Assembly (NCBI GenBank): GCA_016715825.1
Contig: JADJXO010000001.1
Coordinates: forward strand, 495,001 to 559,000
Length of the DNA stretch: 64,000 bases
Origin: Nitrospira sp.
GTDB lineage: Bacteria; Nitrospirota; Nitrospiria; Nitrospirales; Nitrospiraceae
Direction of reading: 5' to 3'
The notes beneath the pieces are model-generated. The model was given only the letters and a program-made list of their open reading frames with translations, was not told the origin of the DNA and ran no database searches. Below are positions 40,594 through 50,129 of the stretch, in pieces. Positions within the stretch are counted from its first letter, which is position 1. Every line of letters starts with the position of its first letter. The position numbers and the translations under genes are program-made.

Positions 40594-41880
40594 GTGTCAA
40601 TTCTCATTAAAGATGGATATGTCATTGACCCAGGCCGATTCATCGGAACGGCTGATGTGCTGATCGAGGACGGGAAGATCTCGGCGGTAGGCCCAAATCT
40701 TTCCGCGCCTGGTGGGGGTCGCGTGATCTCCGCACATGGGAAGCTGGTGATGCCAGGGTTTGTTGATGTGCATGTCCACTTTCGTGAACCAGGATTTGAG
40801 TATAAAGAAACAATTCAGAGTGGCAGCGCCGCAGCGGTCGCTGGAGGCTTTGCGACGGTCTGTTGCATGCCGAACACGAGTCCGATCAATGACAATCAAG
40901 CGGTCACCGAGTTCATCCTCGAGCGGTCTCGATTGGCTGGTCTGGCGAACGTGTTGCCGATCGGCGCCATTACCAAAGGATCGGAAGGTAAGGAGTTGGC
41001 GGAGATTGGTGACTTGCGACGGTCCGGTTGTGTGGCGATTTCAGACGACGGGAAACCGGTGATGAACAGTTTGGTCATGCGGCGGGCGATGGAGTATGCG
41101 TTGGCGTTTGACCTCACGGTCGTCGATCATTGCGAGGATCTGCATCTGGCCGAAGGCGGCTGCATGAATGAAGGATTGATTTCGACCGAGCTGGGGTTGC
41201 CCGGCATTCCGGCCGCTGCCGAGGATGTCATGGTTGCGCGCAATCTGTCGCTCTCGGAGCTCACCGGAGCCCGGCTCCATCTGGCCCATATCAGTACGGC
41301 AGGGTCGGTTCGGATGGTCCGTGAGGCGAAAAGCCGAGGGATTCTTGTCACGGCCGAAGCTTGTCCGCATCACTTCACGCTCACGGAAGAGTTGGTGCGT
41401 GGATACAATACGCACGCCAAGATGAACCCTCCGTTGCGCACGTGGGACGATGTTCACGCGATCAAGGAAGGATTGCGAGACGGGACGATCGATGTGATCG
41501 CCACCGACCACGCGCCTCATGCGACGCAGGAGAAGCAACAAGACTTTACTGAAGCTCCGTTTGGAATCGTGGGCCTCGAAACGGCGCTCCCGTTGACATT
41601 GGGATTGGTGGAAGAAGGCGTGCTGTCACTGGAGCAAGCCGTGCACAAACTGACGTCTGCACCGGCAGCGGCGTTTGGACTCACCAAAGGGACCCTGGCC
41701 GTCGGTGCAGATGCCGATGTGGTGGTCGTGGATCAACATGAACAATGGGAAGTGGATCCGGCGAAGTTTCGGTCCAAGAGCCGGAATACTCCGTTTGCCG
41801 GTTGGAAGGTCAAAGGACGCGTGAACGTCACCATCGTCGGCGGCCGGGTCGTGTTTGAGACCGCTGTCACGGAGCAGTAG
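40594..41880 (+). CDS. pyrC: Dihydroorotase
   Basis: 428 residues, class I dihydroorotase, with a GTG start preceded by GAGGAG. It cyclises carbamoyl aspartate to dihydroorotate. The metal-binding DVHVHFREPGFE is present, with VDHCEDL, HLAHISTA and the catalytic Asp in IATDHAPH. Complete amidohydrolase ligands indicate an active enzyme and not an inactive PyrC-like partner of PyrB. It follows pyrB by 31 nt; the next gene starts at or just before its stop. Confidence 0.97.
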   Translation: MSILIKDGYVIDPGRFIGTADVLIEDGKISAVGPNLSAPGGGRVISAHGKLVMPGFVDVHVHFREPGFEYKETIQSGSAAAVAGGFATVCCMPNTSPINDNQAVTEFILERSRLAGLANVLPIGAITKGSEGKELAEIGDLRRSGCVAISDDGKPVMNSLVMRRAMEYALAFDLTVVDHCEDLHLAEGGCMNEGLISTELGLPGIPAAAEDVMVARNLSLSELTGARLHLAHISTAGSVRMVREAKSRGILVTAEACPHHFTLTEELVRGYNTHAKMNPPLRTWDDVHAIKEGLRDGTIDVIATDHAPHATQEKQQDFTEAPFGIVGLETALPLTLGLVEEGVLSLEQAVHKLTSAPAAAFGLTKGTLAVGADADVVVVDQHEQWEVDPAKFRSKSRNTPFAGWKVKGRVNVTIVGGRVVFETAVTEQ

Positions 41881-41884
41881 TACC

Positions 41885-42406
41885 GTGCGACCGGTGCCCC
41901 GTTGGGGGAAGATCGGTTGTGTGACGCTTGAGTGGGTGGCTCTTGCGGTATGGGTCGGAGGAATGATCGTACTCAGCGGGGCGGTCATTCCGGCCGTGTT
42001 CAACACATTCGGTGGGCAAGATTCCGGAGGAATGTTCTTGACCAAGGCGTTCGAGGGGTACCAACGGTTTGTCATGGGTGCCGGTGCGATTCTTGGTGCC
42101 GCCGCGTGGTTTCGCTGGTGGAGCAGGGATCCGGGGATAGCAGTCGGACGTACCGAAATGGTTGTGCTTCTTGTCATGGTCATGATCGCGGGGCTCATTA
42201 TCATGCTCTTGCATCCCTATGCTGCGGAGCTTCAGGCACTGGCATTCGCAACGAGGGATGAAGCGGCGAAAAAGGCGGCATTGGAACGTTTCTTTCGTGT
42301 CCTGATGCCCATCAGGTCGCTGTATATGGTCAATCTCATCTTGGGTTTGATTCTGATTGGGATCAAGGCGAAACAGTCGATTGTTCAGGGTGGACGAGAA
42401 CAGTGA
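41885..42406 (+). CDS. Membrane protein of unknown function (DUF4149-like)
   Basis: 173 residues from GTG at 41885; other in-frame starts lie at 41855 (inside pyrC) and 41921. There are four hydrophobic helices: EWVALAVWVGGMIVLSGAVI, FVMGAGAILGAAAWF, MVVLLVMVMIAGLIIMLL and LYMVNLILGLILIG. The first helix with a WVGG and the later short loops resemble DUF4149/CopD-like small membrane proteins. No catalytic motif. The stop overlaps the carA start (GTGA), so it is fully embedded in the pyr operon. Role unknown. Confidence 0.7.
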   Translation: MRPVPRWGKIGCVTLEWVALAVWVGGMIVLSGAVIPAVFNTFGGQDSGGMFLTKAFEGYQRFVMGAGAILGAAAWFRWWSRDPGIAVGRTEMVVLLVMVMIAGLIIMLLHPYAAELQALAFATRDEAAKKAALERFFRVLMPIRSLYMVNLILGLILIGIKAKQSIVQGGREQ

Positions 42407-43581
42407 AAAAGGCGTTGTTAGCACTGGCGGATGGGACGGTATTTGAAGGCCGTGCCCTAGGCTACGAAGGGGAAACAGTCGGCGAAGTGGTCTTCAATAC
42501 GGCGATGACCGGCTATCAGGAGGTTTTGACTGATCCGTCATACAAGGGGCAGATCATCACGATGACGTGTCCCCATATCGGCAATTACGGTGCGACGCCG
42601 GAAGATATGGAATCGTGCAGGTTGTGGGCTGAGGGGTTCGTGGTGTTGGAGGCCAGTCGCCTCGTCAGCAACTGGCGAAGCACGTACACGATTCAGGAGA
42701 TGCTAGTGGAGGCCAAGCTCGTGGCGATCGAAGGAATCGACACGAGAGCCTTGACGAGACATGTGCGTGAGCATGGGTCGCAACAGGGCATCATTACACA
42801 TGTCGATTTGGATCACGCGAGAGCTGTTGGTCGAGCCAAGCAGGCGCCCGGCATTATCGGTCGAGACTTGGTGAGGGAGGTGACCTGCGCTCGTTCCTAT
42901 GAATGGACGACAGGCTCAGGCGAGTGGCGTCCAGCAACGGCAACCGAGGGCGCGGTTGATGAAAGGCGTACTCGTTGGCACGTGGTGGCCTATGATTTTG
43001 GGATCAAACACAATATATTGAGACGATTGGTGGATGTCGGTTGCCACGTGACGGTTGTGCCTGCTGCGACGTCTGCCGCAGAGGTCGCGGCGCTACGGCC
43101 GGACGGAGTGTTTCTTTCCAACGGCCCCGGTGATCCGGAAGGCGTGCCCTATGCCGTGAAGGCAGTAGAGGGCCTGATCGGGCGTTTCCCCATATTCGGC
43201 ATTTGTCTCGGTCATCAGATTCTCTGCTTAGCCTTCGGTCTCAAGACCTACAAGTTGAAATTCGGCCATCATGGCGCCAACCATCCCGTGATGGATCTCC
43301 GAACGAGAAAAGTGGACATCACATCGCAGAATCATAATTTCGCCGTGCAGGGGACGGGGTCCCTTACGGACGTGCCGAAGGCTCCTTCGGTGGTTGAGAC
43401 GCGCTATGGGAAGCTCGCGCTCACGCATCTCAGCTTGAATGATTATTCGATCGAGGGCATGGTGTGTATGGACCATCCGGTCTTTTCGGTGCAGTACCAT
43501 CCGGAGGCAGCACCGGGGCCTCACGACGCCTCCTACTTATTCGAAGAATTCATCCGACTTATGGAGAAACAACATGCGTAA
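42403..43581 (+). CDS. carA: Carbamoyl-phosphate synthase small chain
   Basis: 392 residues with GTG start overlapping the previous stop by 4 nt. CarA hydrolyses glutamine and passes ammonia to CarB. The N-terminal domain has the usual GYEGETVGEVVFNTAMTGYQE, and the class I amidotransferase domain has nucleophile Cys268 in FGICLGHQI and the His-Glu pair in QYHPEAAPGPHD. It is separated from carB by two protease genes, which is unusual. The last 8 nt overlap the next gene. Confidence 0.98.
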   Translation: MKKALLALADGTVFEGRALGYEGETVGEVVFNTAMTGYQEVLTDPSYKGQIITMTCPHIGNYGATPEDMESCRLWAEGFVVLEASRLVSNWRSTYTIQEMLVEAKLVAIEGIDTRALTRHVREHGSQQGIITHVDLDHARAVGRAKQAPGIIGRDLVREVTCARSYEWTTGSGEWRPATATEGAVDERRTRWHVVAYDFGIKHNILRRLVDVGCHVTVVPAATSAAEVAALRPDGVFLSNGPGDPEGVPYAVKAVEGLIGRFPIFGICLGHQILCLAFGLKTYKLKFGHHGANHPVMDLRTRKVDITSQNHNFAVQGTGSLTDVPKAPSVVETRYGKLALTHLSLNDYSIEGMVCMDHPVFSVQYHPEAAPGPHDASYLFEEFIRLMEKQHA

Positions 43582-44524
43582 TTGTCTCGTCATGGCTGTG
43601 ATCGGACTCTTCGTGTCTGGCTGCACCTTCAACTTTCCGCTCTTTCCAGGCCCAGGACCGCTGCAAGAGGCGCAGGTCGATGGGAAGGGAAAAGCCAAGG
43701 TGTTGCTGATCGAGATCTCCGGAGTCATCAGCTCTCAGGAGAAAGAGGGATTCCGTCCGGCGCCCAGTATGATTGCCAGCATAAAGGAGCAGCTGTCTCG
43801 GGCCGCAAAGGATGAGCACGTCAAGGCCATCGTCCTCCGTATCAATACACCTGGTGGAACGGTCACGGCCTCGGACATTATTCATCATGAACTCAAGACC
43901 TTCAAGGCGACGCGGAAGATCCCTATCATCGCCTCCATCATGGATATCGGGACATCAGGGGGATACTATATTGCCGCGGCTGCCGACACCGTCCTGGCCC
44001 ATCCCTCATCCGTTACCGGCAGCATCGGCGTCATCATGCTTACGGTGAATGCCACAGGGTTATTGGAAAAGATCGGAGTGGAGGCGACCGCGGTGACCTC
44101 AGGACCCCGCAAGGATATGGGCTCACCGTTTCGAACCATGACAGCGGAGGAACGAGCCATCTTCCAAGGACTCATCGATTCGTTCTATCACCGGTTCTTG
44201 ACCATCGTGCAGGAAGGCCGGTCCAACCTGCAGATGGAGCAGATCAAACGATTGGCCGACGGGCGAATCTACACAGGCGAACAGGCCAAAGCAGCAGGAT
44301 TGGTCGATGAGATCGGGTATCTTGAGGACGCGGTTGAATTGGCTAAGCAGAAGGCGGGGATCACCGAAGCCCGTGTTGTGACCTACCAGCGCCCCGGAGA
44401 ATATTCCAACAATGTCTATTCCAGGCTCCTGGCCCCTGGTGCCCTGGCAGGCTTGGCGGAGCTTGATCTGAGTTCGTTTGTGAGAGGGGGGACGCCACAG
44501 TTCATGTATCTGTGGGTGCCGTAG
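43574..44524 (+). CDS. sppA: Signal peptide peptidase SppA, lipoprotein form
   Basis: 316 residues from ATG at 43574, which lies inside the carA end and has GGAG upstream. The N-terminus is a signal peptide with lipobox (MAVIGLFVSGC). The S49 protease domain has LRINTPGGTV, the nucleophile Ser in DIGTSGGYYIAAAAD, TGSIGVIM and the general-base Lys region TSGPRKDMGSPFR. SppA cleaves remnant signal peptides after secretion. The normal membrane helix is replaced by a lipid anchor. It sits between carA and a second protease gene inside the pyr operon. Confidence 0.93.
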   Translation: MRNCLVMAVIGLFVSGCTFNFPLFPGPGPLQEAQVDGKGKAKVLLIEISGVISSQEKEGFRPAPSMIASIKEQLSRAAKDEHVKAIVLRINTPGGTVTASDIIHHELKTFKATRKIPIIASIMDIGTSGGYYIAAAADTVLAHPSSVTGSIGVIMLTVNATGLLEKIGVEATAVTSGPRKDMGSPFRTMTAEERAIFQGLIDSFYHRFLTIVQEGRSNLQMEQIKRLADGRIYTGEQAKAAGLVDEIGYLEDAVELAKQKAGITEARVVTYQRPGEYSNNVYSRLLAPGALAGLAELDLSSFVRGGTPQFMYLWVP

Positions 44525-44577
44525 CTGAGGAGCGGCGTCGATCGTCACGAATGGTAATATAATGATACTGATCAGGT

Positions 44578-45555
44578 ATGATCGAGCAGATCAACATGGC
44601 GCAGGGGAAAGACCAAGAGATCAGCACAGTATTCTCGACACCCATCGGCCGGCGAACCCTGTTGCAGCGAGCGGTTCGTGGGGGGATGGGGTTATACGGT
44701 CTCGCTGGTATGGCGGCCGTCGGAGGGCTGCTGTCCACGCTGACGGGGTGCGTGCGTGCACCCGGTACGGCTCGGGAGCAATTTATCTATATCTCCGAGG
44801 AGAAAGAAATGGCGATGGGCATCGCCGATTTTCGGTCTTTGCTGCGTAAGGCGCCCATCAGCGACGACCTTGCGTTGAATGAAATGGTCAATCGCGTCGG
44901 GCGGCGCATTGCGGCGGTCGCGAACAAACCTGAATATCAATGGGAATTTGCCATCATCAAAGACGACCGCACCATCAATGCGTTTGCGTTGCCTGGAGGG
45001 AAGGTGGGGATTTTTACCGGAATCTTGAAGATGACAAAGAATGAGGACGGCTTGGCGACTGTCATCGGACATGAGGTGGCGCATGCGCTTCAGCGCCACG
45101 GAGCCGAGCGGTATAGTCGGAGCATTCTCGAAATGATCGGACAAGTCGGTGCGCTGGCGGCCGGTGCTGCTGTCGGGCGTCCGGATGCCGCGATGGCGGC
45201 GATGAGCGCGTACGGAGTAGGAGTGTCCTTGCCGTTCGGCCGAAAACAAGAGTCCGAAGCGGACTACATCGGGCTCAAGCTGATGGCGCAGGCCGGCTAT
45301 GATCCGCGAGAGGCAGTCCCGTTTTGGGAGCGCATGAGTGGCTGCCCTCGACAAATGATCGACAAAGTCTGTTTTCGGTCGCAGCATAATATCCCAGAGT
45401 TTCTTTCAACTCATCCTTCCGATATCGCGCGCATCAACCAAATCGAAGCGTGGATCCCTGAAGCCTTGCAGTATTACCATGCCGCACAGGGAGGTGAAGG
45501 GCCTGCGCCAACTCCCTATCAACCGCTGATTGGGCCACTGCTTCCAACCAGTTAA
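44578..45555 (+). CDS. M48-family zinc metalloprotease with twin-Arg lipoprotein signal
   Basis: 325 residues. The N-terminus has a twin-arginine segment (GRRTLLQRAVRGG), a hydrophobic core and a lipobox ending STLTGC near residue 59. The protease domain has the zinc motif HEVAH in VIGHEVAHALQRHG, third ligand in ESEADYIGLKLM and a late STHPSDIARI. The architecture is that of BepA/LoiP-like periplasmic M48 proteases that act in outer-membrane protein quality control, without a TPR domain. A TATAAT at 44558-44563 just upstream may be an internal promoter -10, but the -35 is poor. Confidence 0.9.
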   Translation: MIEQINMAQGKDQEISTVFSTPIGRRTLLQRAVRGGMGLYGLAGMAAVGGLLSTLTGCVRAPGTAREQFIYISEEKEMAMGIADFRSLLRKAPISDDLALNEMVNRVGRRIAAVANKPEYQWEFAIIKDDRTINAFALPGGKVGIFTGILKMTKNEDGLATVIGHEVAHALQRHGAERYSRSILEMIGQVGALAAGAAVGRPDAAMAAMSAYGVGVSLPFGRKQESEADYIGLKLMAQAGYDPREAVPFWERMSGCPRQMIDKVCFRSQHNIPEFLSTHPSDIARINQIEAWIPEALQYYHAAQGGEGPAPTPYQPLIGPLLPTS

Positions 45556-45573
45556 GCCGACTATCACGACACG

Positions 45574-48500
45574 ATGCCAAAACGCACAGACATTCAGTCA
45601 ATTCTCATGATCGGGTCTGGTCCCATCGTCATCGGGCAAGCCTGTGAGTTCGATTATTCCGGAACTCAAGCCTGCAAGGCACTCAAGGCGGAAGGCTATC
45701 GGGTGATCCTCATCAACAGCAATCCCGCGACGATCATGACGGATCCGGAGATGGCGGATCGGACCTATGTGGAGCCCATCACCGTCGAAGTGGTTGAACG
45801 CGTGATTGCTCGTGAACGCCCTGATGTCTTGCTTCCGACCATGGGCGGGCAGACCGCGCTGAACACCACGATGGGGCTTGTGAAGCACGGCGTCCTTGAG
45901 AAATACGGCGTGACGCTGATCGGCGCATCGGCGGAAGCCATTCATAAAGCAGAAGATCGCGAAGCGTTCAAACAGGCGATGGAACGAATCGGTCTCCGTG
46001 TACCGAAGAGCGGCACGGCACACAGTCGGCAGGAAGCCGTGGCCGTTCTGGAAATAGTCGGATTTCCCGCGATCATTCGACCGTCGTTTACGATGGGGGG
46101 GACGGGGGGGAACATTGCGTATAACCGAGAGGAATTTGAGAAACTGACCGATTGGGCACTGGCGATGAGCCCGGTCAGCCAAGTGTTGATCGAGGAATCA
46201 GTCATCGGATGGAAAGAGTACGAGCTCGAGGTGATGCGGGATCGGAACGATAATGTCGTCATCGTGTGCCCCATCGAAAATTTTGACCCGATGGGCGTGC
46301 ACACCGGTGACAGTATCACCGTTGCACCGGCCATGACGTTGACCGACAAGGAGTATCAGCGAATGCGGGATGCGGCGCTTCGCGTCATCCGCGAGATCGG
46401 CGTCGATACGGGTGGATCGAATATTCAATTCGGCGTCAACCCGACAAACGGTGAGATGGTCGTCATCGAGATGAACCCTCGGGTGTCCCGAAGTTCGGCG
46501 CTCGCCTCAAAGGCGACCGGATTTCCGATCGCAAAAATCGCTGCCAAGCTCGCCGTCGGATACACATTGGATGAAATCACCAATGACATTACCGGTGTGA
46601 CAAAGGCTTCGTTCGAACCGACGATCGACTATGTGGTGGTGAAAATTCCTCGGTTCGCGTTCCAGAAGTTCAAAGGATCTGATCCGACCTTGACCACGCA
46701 AATGAAGTCGGTCGGCGAAGTGATGGCGATCGGACGCACGTTCAAAGAATCGCTGCAGAAGGCCATCCGCTCCTTGGAGTTGGAACTGAACGGTTTGGTA
46801 TCTAGGTTTGGGCTTGACCGAGGCGTACCGGCCGACTTCGATCGACAGCAGGCTGCCGACAAACTTGATCGTATGCTGCGCAACCCGCTTCCGGAACGGC
46901 TGTGGTACCTGGCTGATGCCATGCGACTGGGATTGACGGACAAGGAGTTGTGTGAGACGACCATGGTCGATCCGTGGTTCCTGGCGCAGGTGAGGCAGTT
47001 GATCGATTGTGAACGTACTCTTGTCGGCCATGCTGCCGATCCGGGGGCGGTGTTGAACGGTGAACTGCTCTGGGATGCGAAAGAACTTGGATTCTCGGAT
47101 GATCGGATTGCGTCCTTGCTTGGGTGTGATGCGGCCGTCGTCGCGGGAGCGCGCAGGCAACATCCGACCCGAGGGGTCACCTATAAGCGAGTGGATACCT
47201 GCGCCGCAGAGTTTGAGGCGCAGACTCCGTACCTCTACTCCACCTATGGACGAGAGTGCGAAGCCAGGCCGTCTGACCGGAAGAAAGTTGTGATTCTCGG
47301 CGGAGGTCCGAATCGCATCGGGCAGGGGATCGAGTTCGACTACTGTTGTGTCCATGCCGCCATGGCGCTACGAGAAGACGGGATCGATACGATCATGGTG
47401 AATTGCAACCCTGAAACCGTGAGCACCGATTACGACACGTCGGATCGACTCTATTTTGAACCACTCACGCAAGAAGATGTCCTCAACCTGATTGATCGCG
47501 AGCAACCGATCGGGGTGGTCCTACAATTCGGTGGTCAGACGCCATTGAAACTTGCGCTTCCGTTATCGAAGGCCGGTGTGAAGATTCTTGGGACAAGTCC
47601 GGATGCGATTGATTTGGCGGAAGATCGTGAACGGTTCCGTGAACTGCTGACGAAATTAGGATTACGGCAGGCGGAAAGCGGAATGGCTCGATCAATCGAA
47701 GAATCCGTACAGATTGCTGGGAAGATCAGCTATCCGGTGATGGTCCGGCCGTCCTACGTGTTGGGTGGGCGTTCGATGCAGATCGTCTATGACGAAGCCG
47801 GCCTATTGGAGTATATGCAGTCGGCGGTGAAAGCCTCGCCGAATCATCCGGTATTGATCGACAAGTATCTGGCCGACGCGATTGAAGTCGATGCGGATGC
47901 GATTTCAGACGGAGAAACCGTCGTGGTTGCCGGCATTATGGAGCATATCGAGGAGGCGGGTGTGCATTCAGGAGACTCTGCCTGCTCGCTTCCTCCCTAC
48001 ACATTGGACGTGGATATTATCAATGAGATCGAGCGTCAAATGCGCATATTGGCGTTAGAACTCGGAGTGATCGGTCTGATGAATGCACAGTTTGCCGTGA
48101 AAGGCCGGACGATTTATGTGCTTGAGGTGAATCCTCGAGGGTCTCGCACTGTGCCGTTCGTCAGCAAGGCGATCGGCATGCCGCTCGCAAAGTTGGCCAT
48201 GAAAGTCATGATGGGAAAGACCCTCAAGGAACTCGACTGCACCAGCGCTCCCGTTCCTGGACACTTCTCGGTGAAGGAAGCCGTCTTTCCCTTCAATAAA
48301 TTCCCCGGCGTTGATGTGCTATTGGGGCCGGAGATGAAGTCGACCGGCGAAGTCATGGGGATTGACGGGGATTTTGGATGGGCGTTCGCCAAATCGCAAG
48401 CGGGGGCAGGCGCAGGGCTTCCGACAGGCGGGACCGCGTTTATCAGCGTGAAAGAATCCGATCGCCCCGCGGCGCTTGCGGTCGGTCAGGTGTTGAGCAG

Positions 48501-48825
48501 GTTAGGGATGCGCATTCAGGGAACGAGCGGAACGGCCGGATTCTTGCGCGAGCACGGGCTGTCCGCGGAGGTCGTCAACAAGGTGACCGAAGGGAGACCT
48601 CACATCGTGGACCACATTAAGAATGGCTCGGTGGCGCTCGTGGTCAATACCGTGCGAACGGCCTCGGCTCATGCTGATTCATTGTCGATCAGGCGGGAGG
48701 CCTTGCATCGGGGGATTCCCTATTTCACCACCATGCGAGGCGCCCATGCGGCGGCCATGGGAATCGAGGCCATCCTGAAAAAACCCCTATCGATTCGGTC
48801 TTTGCAGGAGTATCATCCGTCCTAA
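45574..48825 (+). CDS. carB: Carbamoyl-phosphate synthase large chain
   Basis: 1083 residues, full length, with the two homologous ATP-grasp halves. The first starts ILMIGSGPIVIGQACEFDYSGTQACKAL and has SFTMGGTGGNIAYN; the second starts VVILGGGPNRIGQGIEFDYCCVHA and has PSYVLGGRSMQIVYD. The C-terminal allosteric domain (from about 940, GLPTGGTAFISVKESDR) is present. It makes carbamoyl phosphate for pyrimidines and arginine from bicarbonate, ammonia and two ATP. It follows the M48 gene by 18 nt and precedes greA by 20 nt. Confidence 0.99.
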   Translation: MPKRTDIQSILMIGSGPIVIGQACEFDYSGTQACKALKAEGYRVILINSNPATIMTDPEMADRTYVEPITVEVVERVIARERPDVLLPTMGGQTALNTTMGLVKHGVLEKYGVTLIGASAEAIHKAEDREAFKQAMERIGLRVPKSGTAHSRQEAVAVLEIVGFPAIIRPSFTMGGTGGNIAYNREEFEKLTDWALAMSPVSQVLIEESVIGWKEYELEVMRDRNDNVVIVCPIENFDPMGVHTGDSITVAPAMTLTDKEYQRMRDAALRVIREIGVDTGGSNIQFGVNPTNGEMVVIEMNPRVSRSSALASKATGFPIAKIAAKLAVGYTLDEITNDITGVTKASFEPTIDYVVVKIPRFAFQKFKGSDPTLTTQMKSVGEVMAIGRTFKESLQKAIRSLELELNGLVSRFGLDRGVPADFDRQQAADKLDRMLRNPLPERLWYLADAMRLGLTDKELCETTMVDPWFLAQVRQLIDCERTLVGHAADPGAVLNGELLWDAKELGFSDDRIASLLGCDAAVVAGARRQHPTRGVTYKRVDTCAAEFEAQTPYLYSTYGRECEARPSDRKKVVILGGGPNRIGQGIEFDYCCVHAAMALREDGIDTIMVNCNPETVSTDYDTSDRLYFEPLTQEDVLNLIDREQPIGVVLQFGGQTPLKLALPLSKAGVKILGTSPDAIDLAEDRERFRELLTKLGLRQAESGMARSIEESVQIAGKISYPVMVRPSYVLGGRSMQIVYDEAGLLEYMQSAVKASPNHPVLIDKYLADAIEVDADAISDGETVVVAGIMEHIEEAGVHSGDSACSLPPYTLDVDIINEIERQMRILALELGVIGLMNAQFAVKGRTIYVLEVNPRGSRTVPFVSKAIGMPLAKLAMKVMMGKTLKELDCTSAPVPGHFSVKEAVFPFNKFPGVDVLLGPEMKSTGEVMGIDGDFGWAFAKSQAGAGAGLPTGGTAFISVKESDRPAALAVGQVLSRLGMRIQGTSGTAGFLREHGLSAEVVNKVTEGRPHIVDHIKNGSVALVVNTVRTASAHADSLSIRREALHRGIPYFTTMRGAHAAAMGIEAILKKPLSIRSLQEYHPS

Positions 48826-48845
48826 CCTATCCAGGAGTCTGGAAT

Positions 48846-49322
48846 ATGCCCACACCGATTACCAAGAAAGGGTATGAGGCCCTCAAAGCGGAGTTGAGTC
48901 GGCTACGGAAAACCGAGCGGCCGAAAGTGATTGAGGCAATCGCGGAGGCCAGGGCCCATGGCGACCTCAGTGAGAATGCCGAGTATGATGCGGCCAAAGA
49001 GCGACAAGGATTCATCGAGTCGCGGATCTCGGAGCTTGAGACGAAACTGGCGGAAGCCCGTGTGGTCGAGATCACGGGACGCACGAGCGATACCGTCGTG
49101 TTTGGTGCGACGGTGTCGGTCGTTGAGCAAGAGACGCAGGCTCAGAAACAATATATGCTGGTCGGTCAGGATGAAGCCGATATGAAGTTCAACAAGATTT
49201 CGGTGCAGTCTCCTGTCGGGCGGGCCCTCATCGGGAAGCGTGTCGGAGACTTTGTCGAAGTCAAGACTCCCGTGAAAATGGTCGAATACGAGGTCGTGGA
49301 GATCAAGTTCGAGGAATGCTGA
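48846..49322 (+). CDS. greA: Transcription elongation factor GreA
   Basis: 158 residues. GreA enters the RNA polymerase secondary channel and triggers cleavage of backtracked RNA. The N-terminal coiled coil has ITKKGYEALKAELSRLRKTERPKV and the acidic tip DLSENAEYDAAKERQ. The C-terminal FKBP-like domain has VVEQETQAQKQYMLVGQDEAD and SPVGRALIGKRVGDFVEVKTP. It is cotranscribed with carB, a frequent arrangement. Confidence 0.98.
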   Translation: MPTPITKKGYEALKAELSRLRKTERPKVIEAIAEARAHGDLSENAEYDAAKERQGFIESRISELETKLAEARVVEITGRTSDTVVFGATVSVVEQETQAQKQYMLVGQDEADMKFNKISVQSPVGRALIGKRVGDFVEVKTPVKMVEYEVVEIKFEEC

Positions 49323-49323
49323 C

Positions 49324-50124
49324 GTGCCGGCGTCACGCCCGCTCATTGCCCTTCTAACAGATTTTGGCGAGCGTGACTGGTTCGTCGCGAGCATGAAGGG
49401 TGTGATCCTCACACTCAGCCCCAGCGCCAGAATCGTCGATATCTCCCACCAAATTCCTTCTCATCACATCGATGAAGCGAGTTACGTGCTCGGCGCGTGT
49501 TATCGCCATTTTCCACAAGGGACCATCTATGTCTGTGTGGTCGATCCCGGAGTCGGCAGCGCCAGGCGCGCGATTCTTGCCACCACATCGCGCTATTGGT
49601 TTTTAGCGCCGGATAACGGTCTGCTCAGTCATGTGCTCGAACAGGAACAGGACGTGAAGATCCGGCAGATTGAAGAGGAACGCTATCGGCTGCCGTCCGA
49701 AGGGACGACATTTGACGGACGCGATCTATTCGCCCCAGTCGCCGCCTTGCTGGCCAATGGAGAACCGCCGTCATTTTTTGGACCAGTGATCAACGATCCC
49801 ATGAAGAGCTTGGTCTGGGCCCCGCAGCAACAAGGGCAAATTGTGGTCGGACGAATTGAATATATCGACCGATTCGGAAACCTGATCTCGAATGTCACGG
49901 CAAAGCAGGTTCGGGAATTTCAAGCGACCATCGGACTGGCCAAGATCGAGATTCAAATCGGAACACATATCGTGACTAAGGTGGTGGGGAGCTACAGCCA
50001 AGGTGATAGGCAGATTCCTGCGGCCCTGATCAATAGTAGCGGGTTCTTGGAAATCTTCCTTCAGGAAGAGAACGCGGCTTGCTGCCTCCAAGTCGATGTG
50101 GGAACGGAGTTGCGACTCTGTTGA
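49324..50124 (+). CDS. SAM hydrolase/adenosyltransferase family protein (DUF62)
   Basis: 266 residues with a GTG start 1 nt after the greA stop. It has the N-terminal LIALLTDFGERDWFVASMKGVI with the catalytic Asp of the family, DISHQIPSHHIDEASYVL, VCVVDPGVGSARR and LAPDNGLLSHV. The C-terminal beta domain has YIDRFGNLISN. Characterised relatives hydrolyse S-adenosylmethionine to adenosine and methionine, and distant ones are fluorinases and chlorinases. The 20-residue insertion typical of fluorinases is not evident, so SAM hydrolysis is the best guess. Probably the last gene of the pyr operon. Confidence 0.9.
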   Translation: MPASRPLIALLTDFGERDWFVASMKGVILTLSPSARIVDISHQIPSHHIDEASYVLGACYRHFPQGTIYVCVVDPGVGSARRAILATTSRYWFLAPDNGLLSHVLEQEQDVKIRQIEEERYRLPSEGTTFDGRDLFAPVAALLANGEPPSFFGPVINDPMKSLVWAPQQQGQIVVGRIEYIDRFGNLISNVTAKQVREFQATIGLAKIEIQIGTHIVTKVVGSYSQGDRQIPAALINSSGFLEIFLQEENAACCLQVDVGTELRLC

Positions 50125-50129
50125 AGGCA

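Noticed and set aside
43439..43573. Longer start for sppA inside carA
   Set aside because: The ATG at 43574 begins a clear lipoprotein signal peptide with a ribosome binding site; the upstream part is out-of-frame carA sequence.
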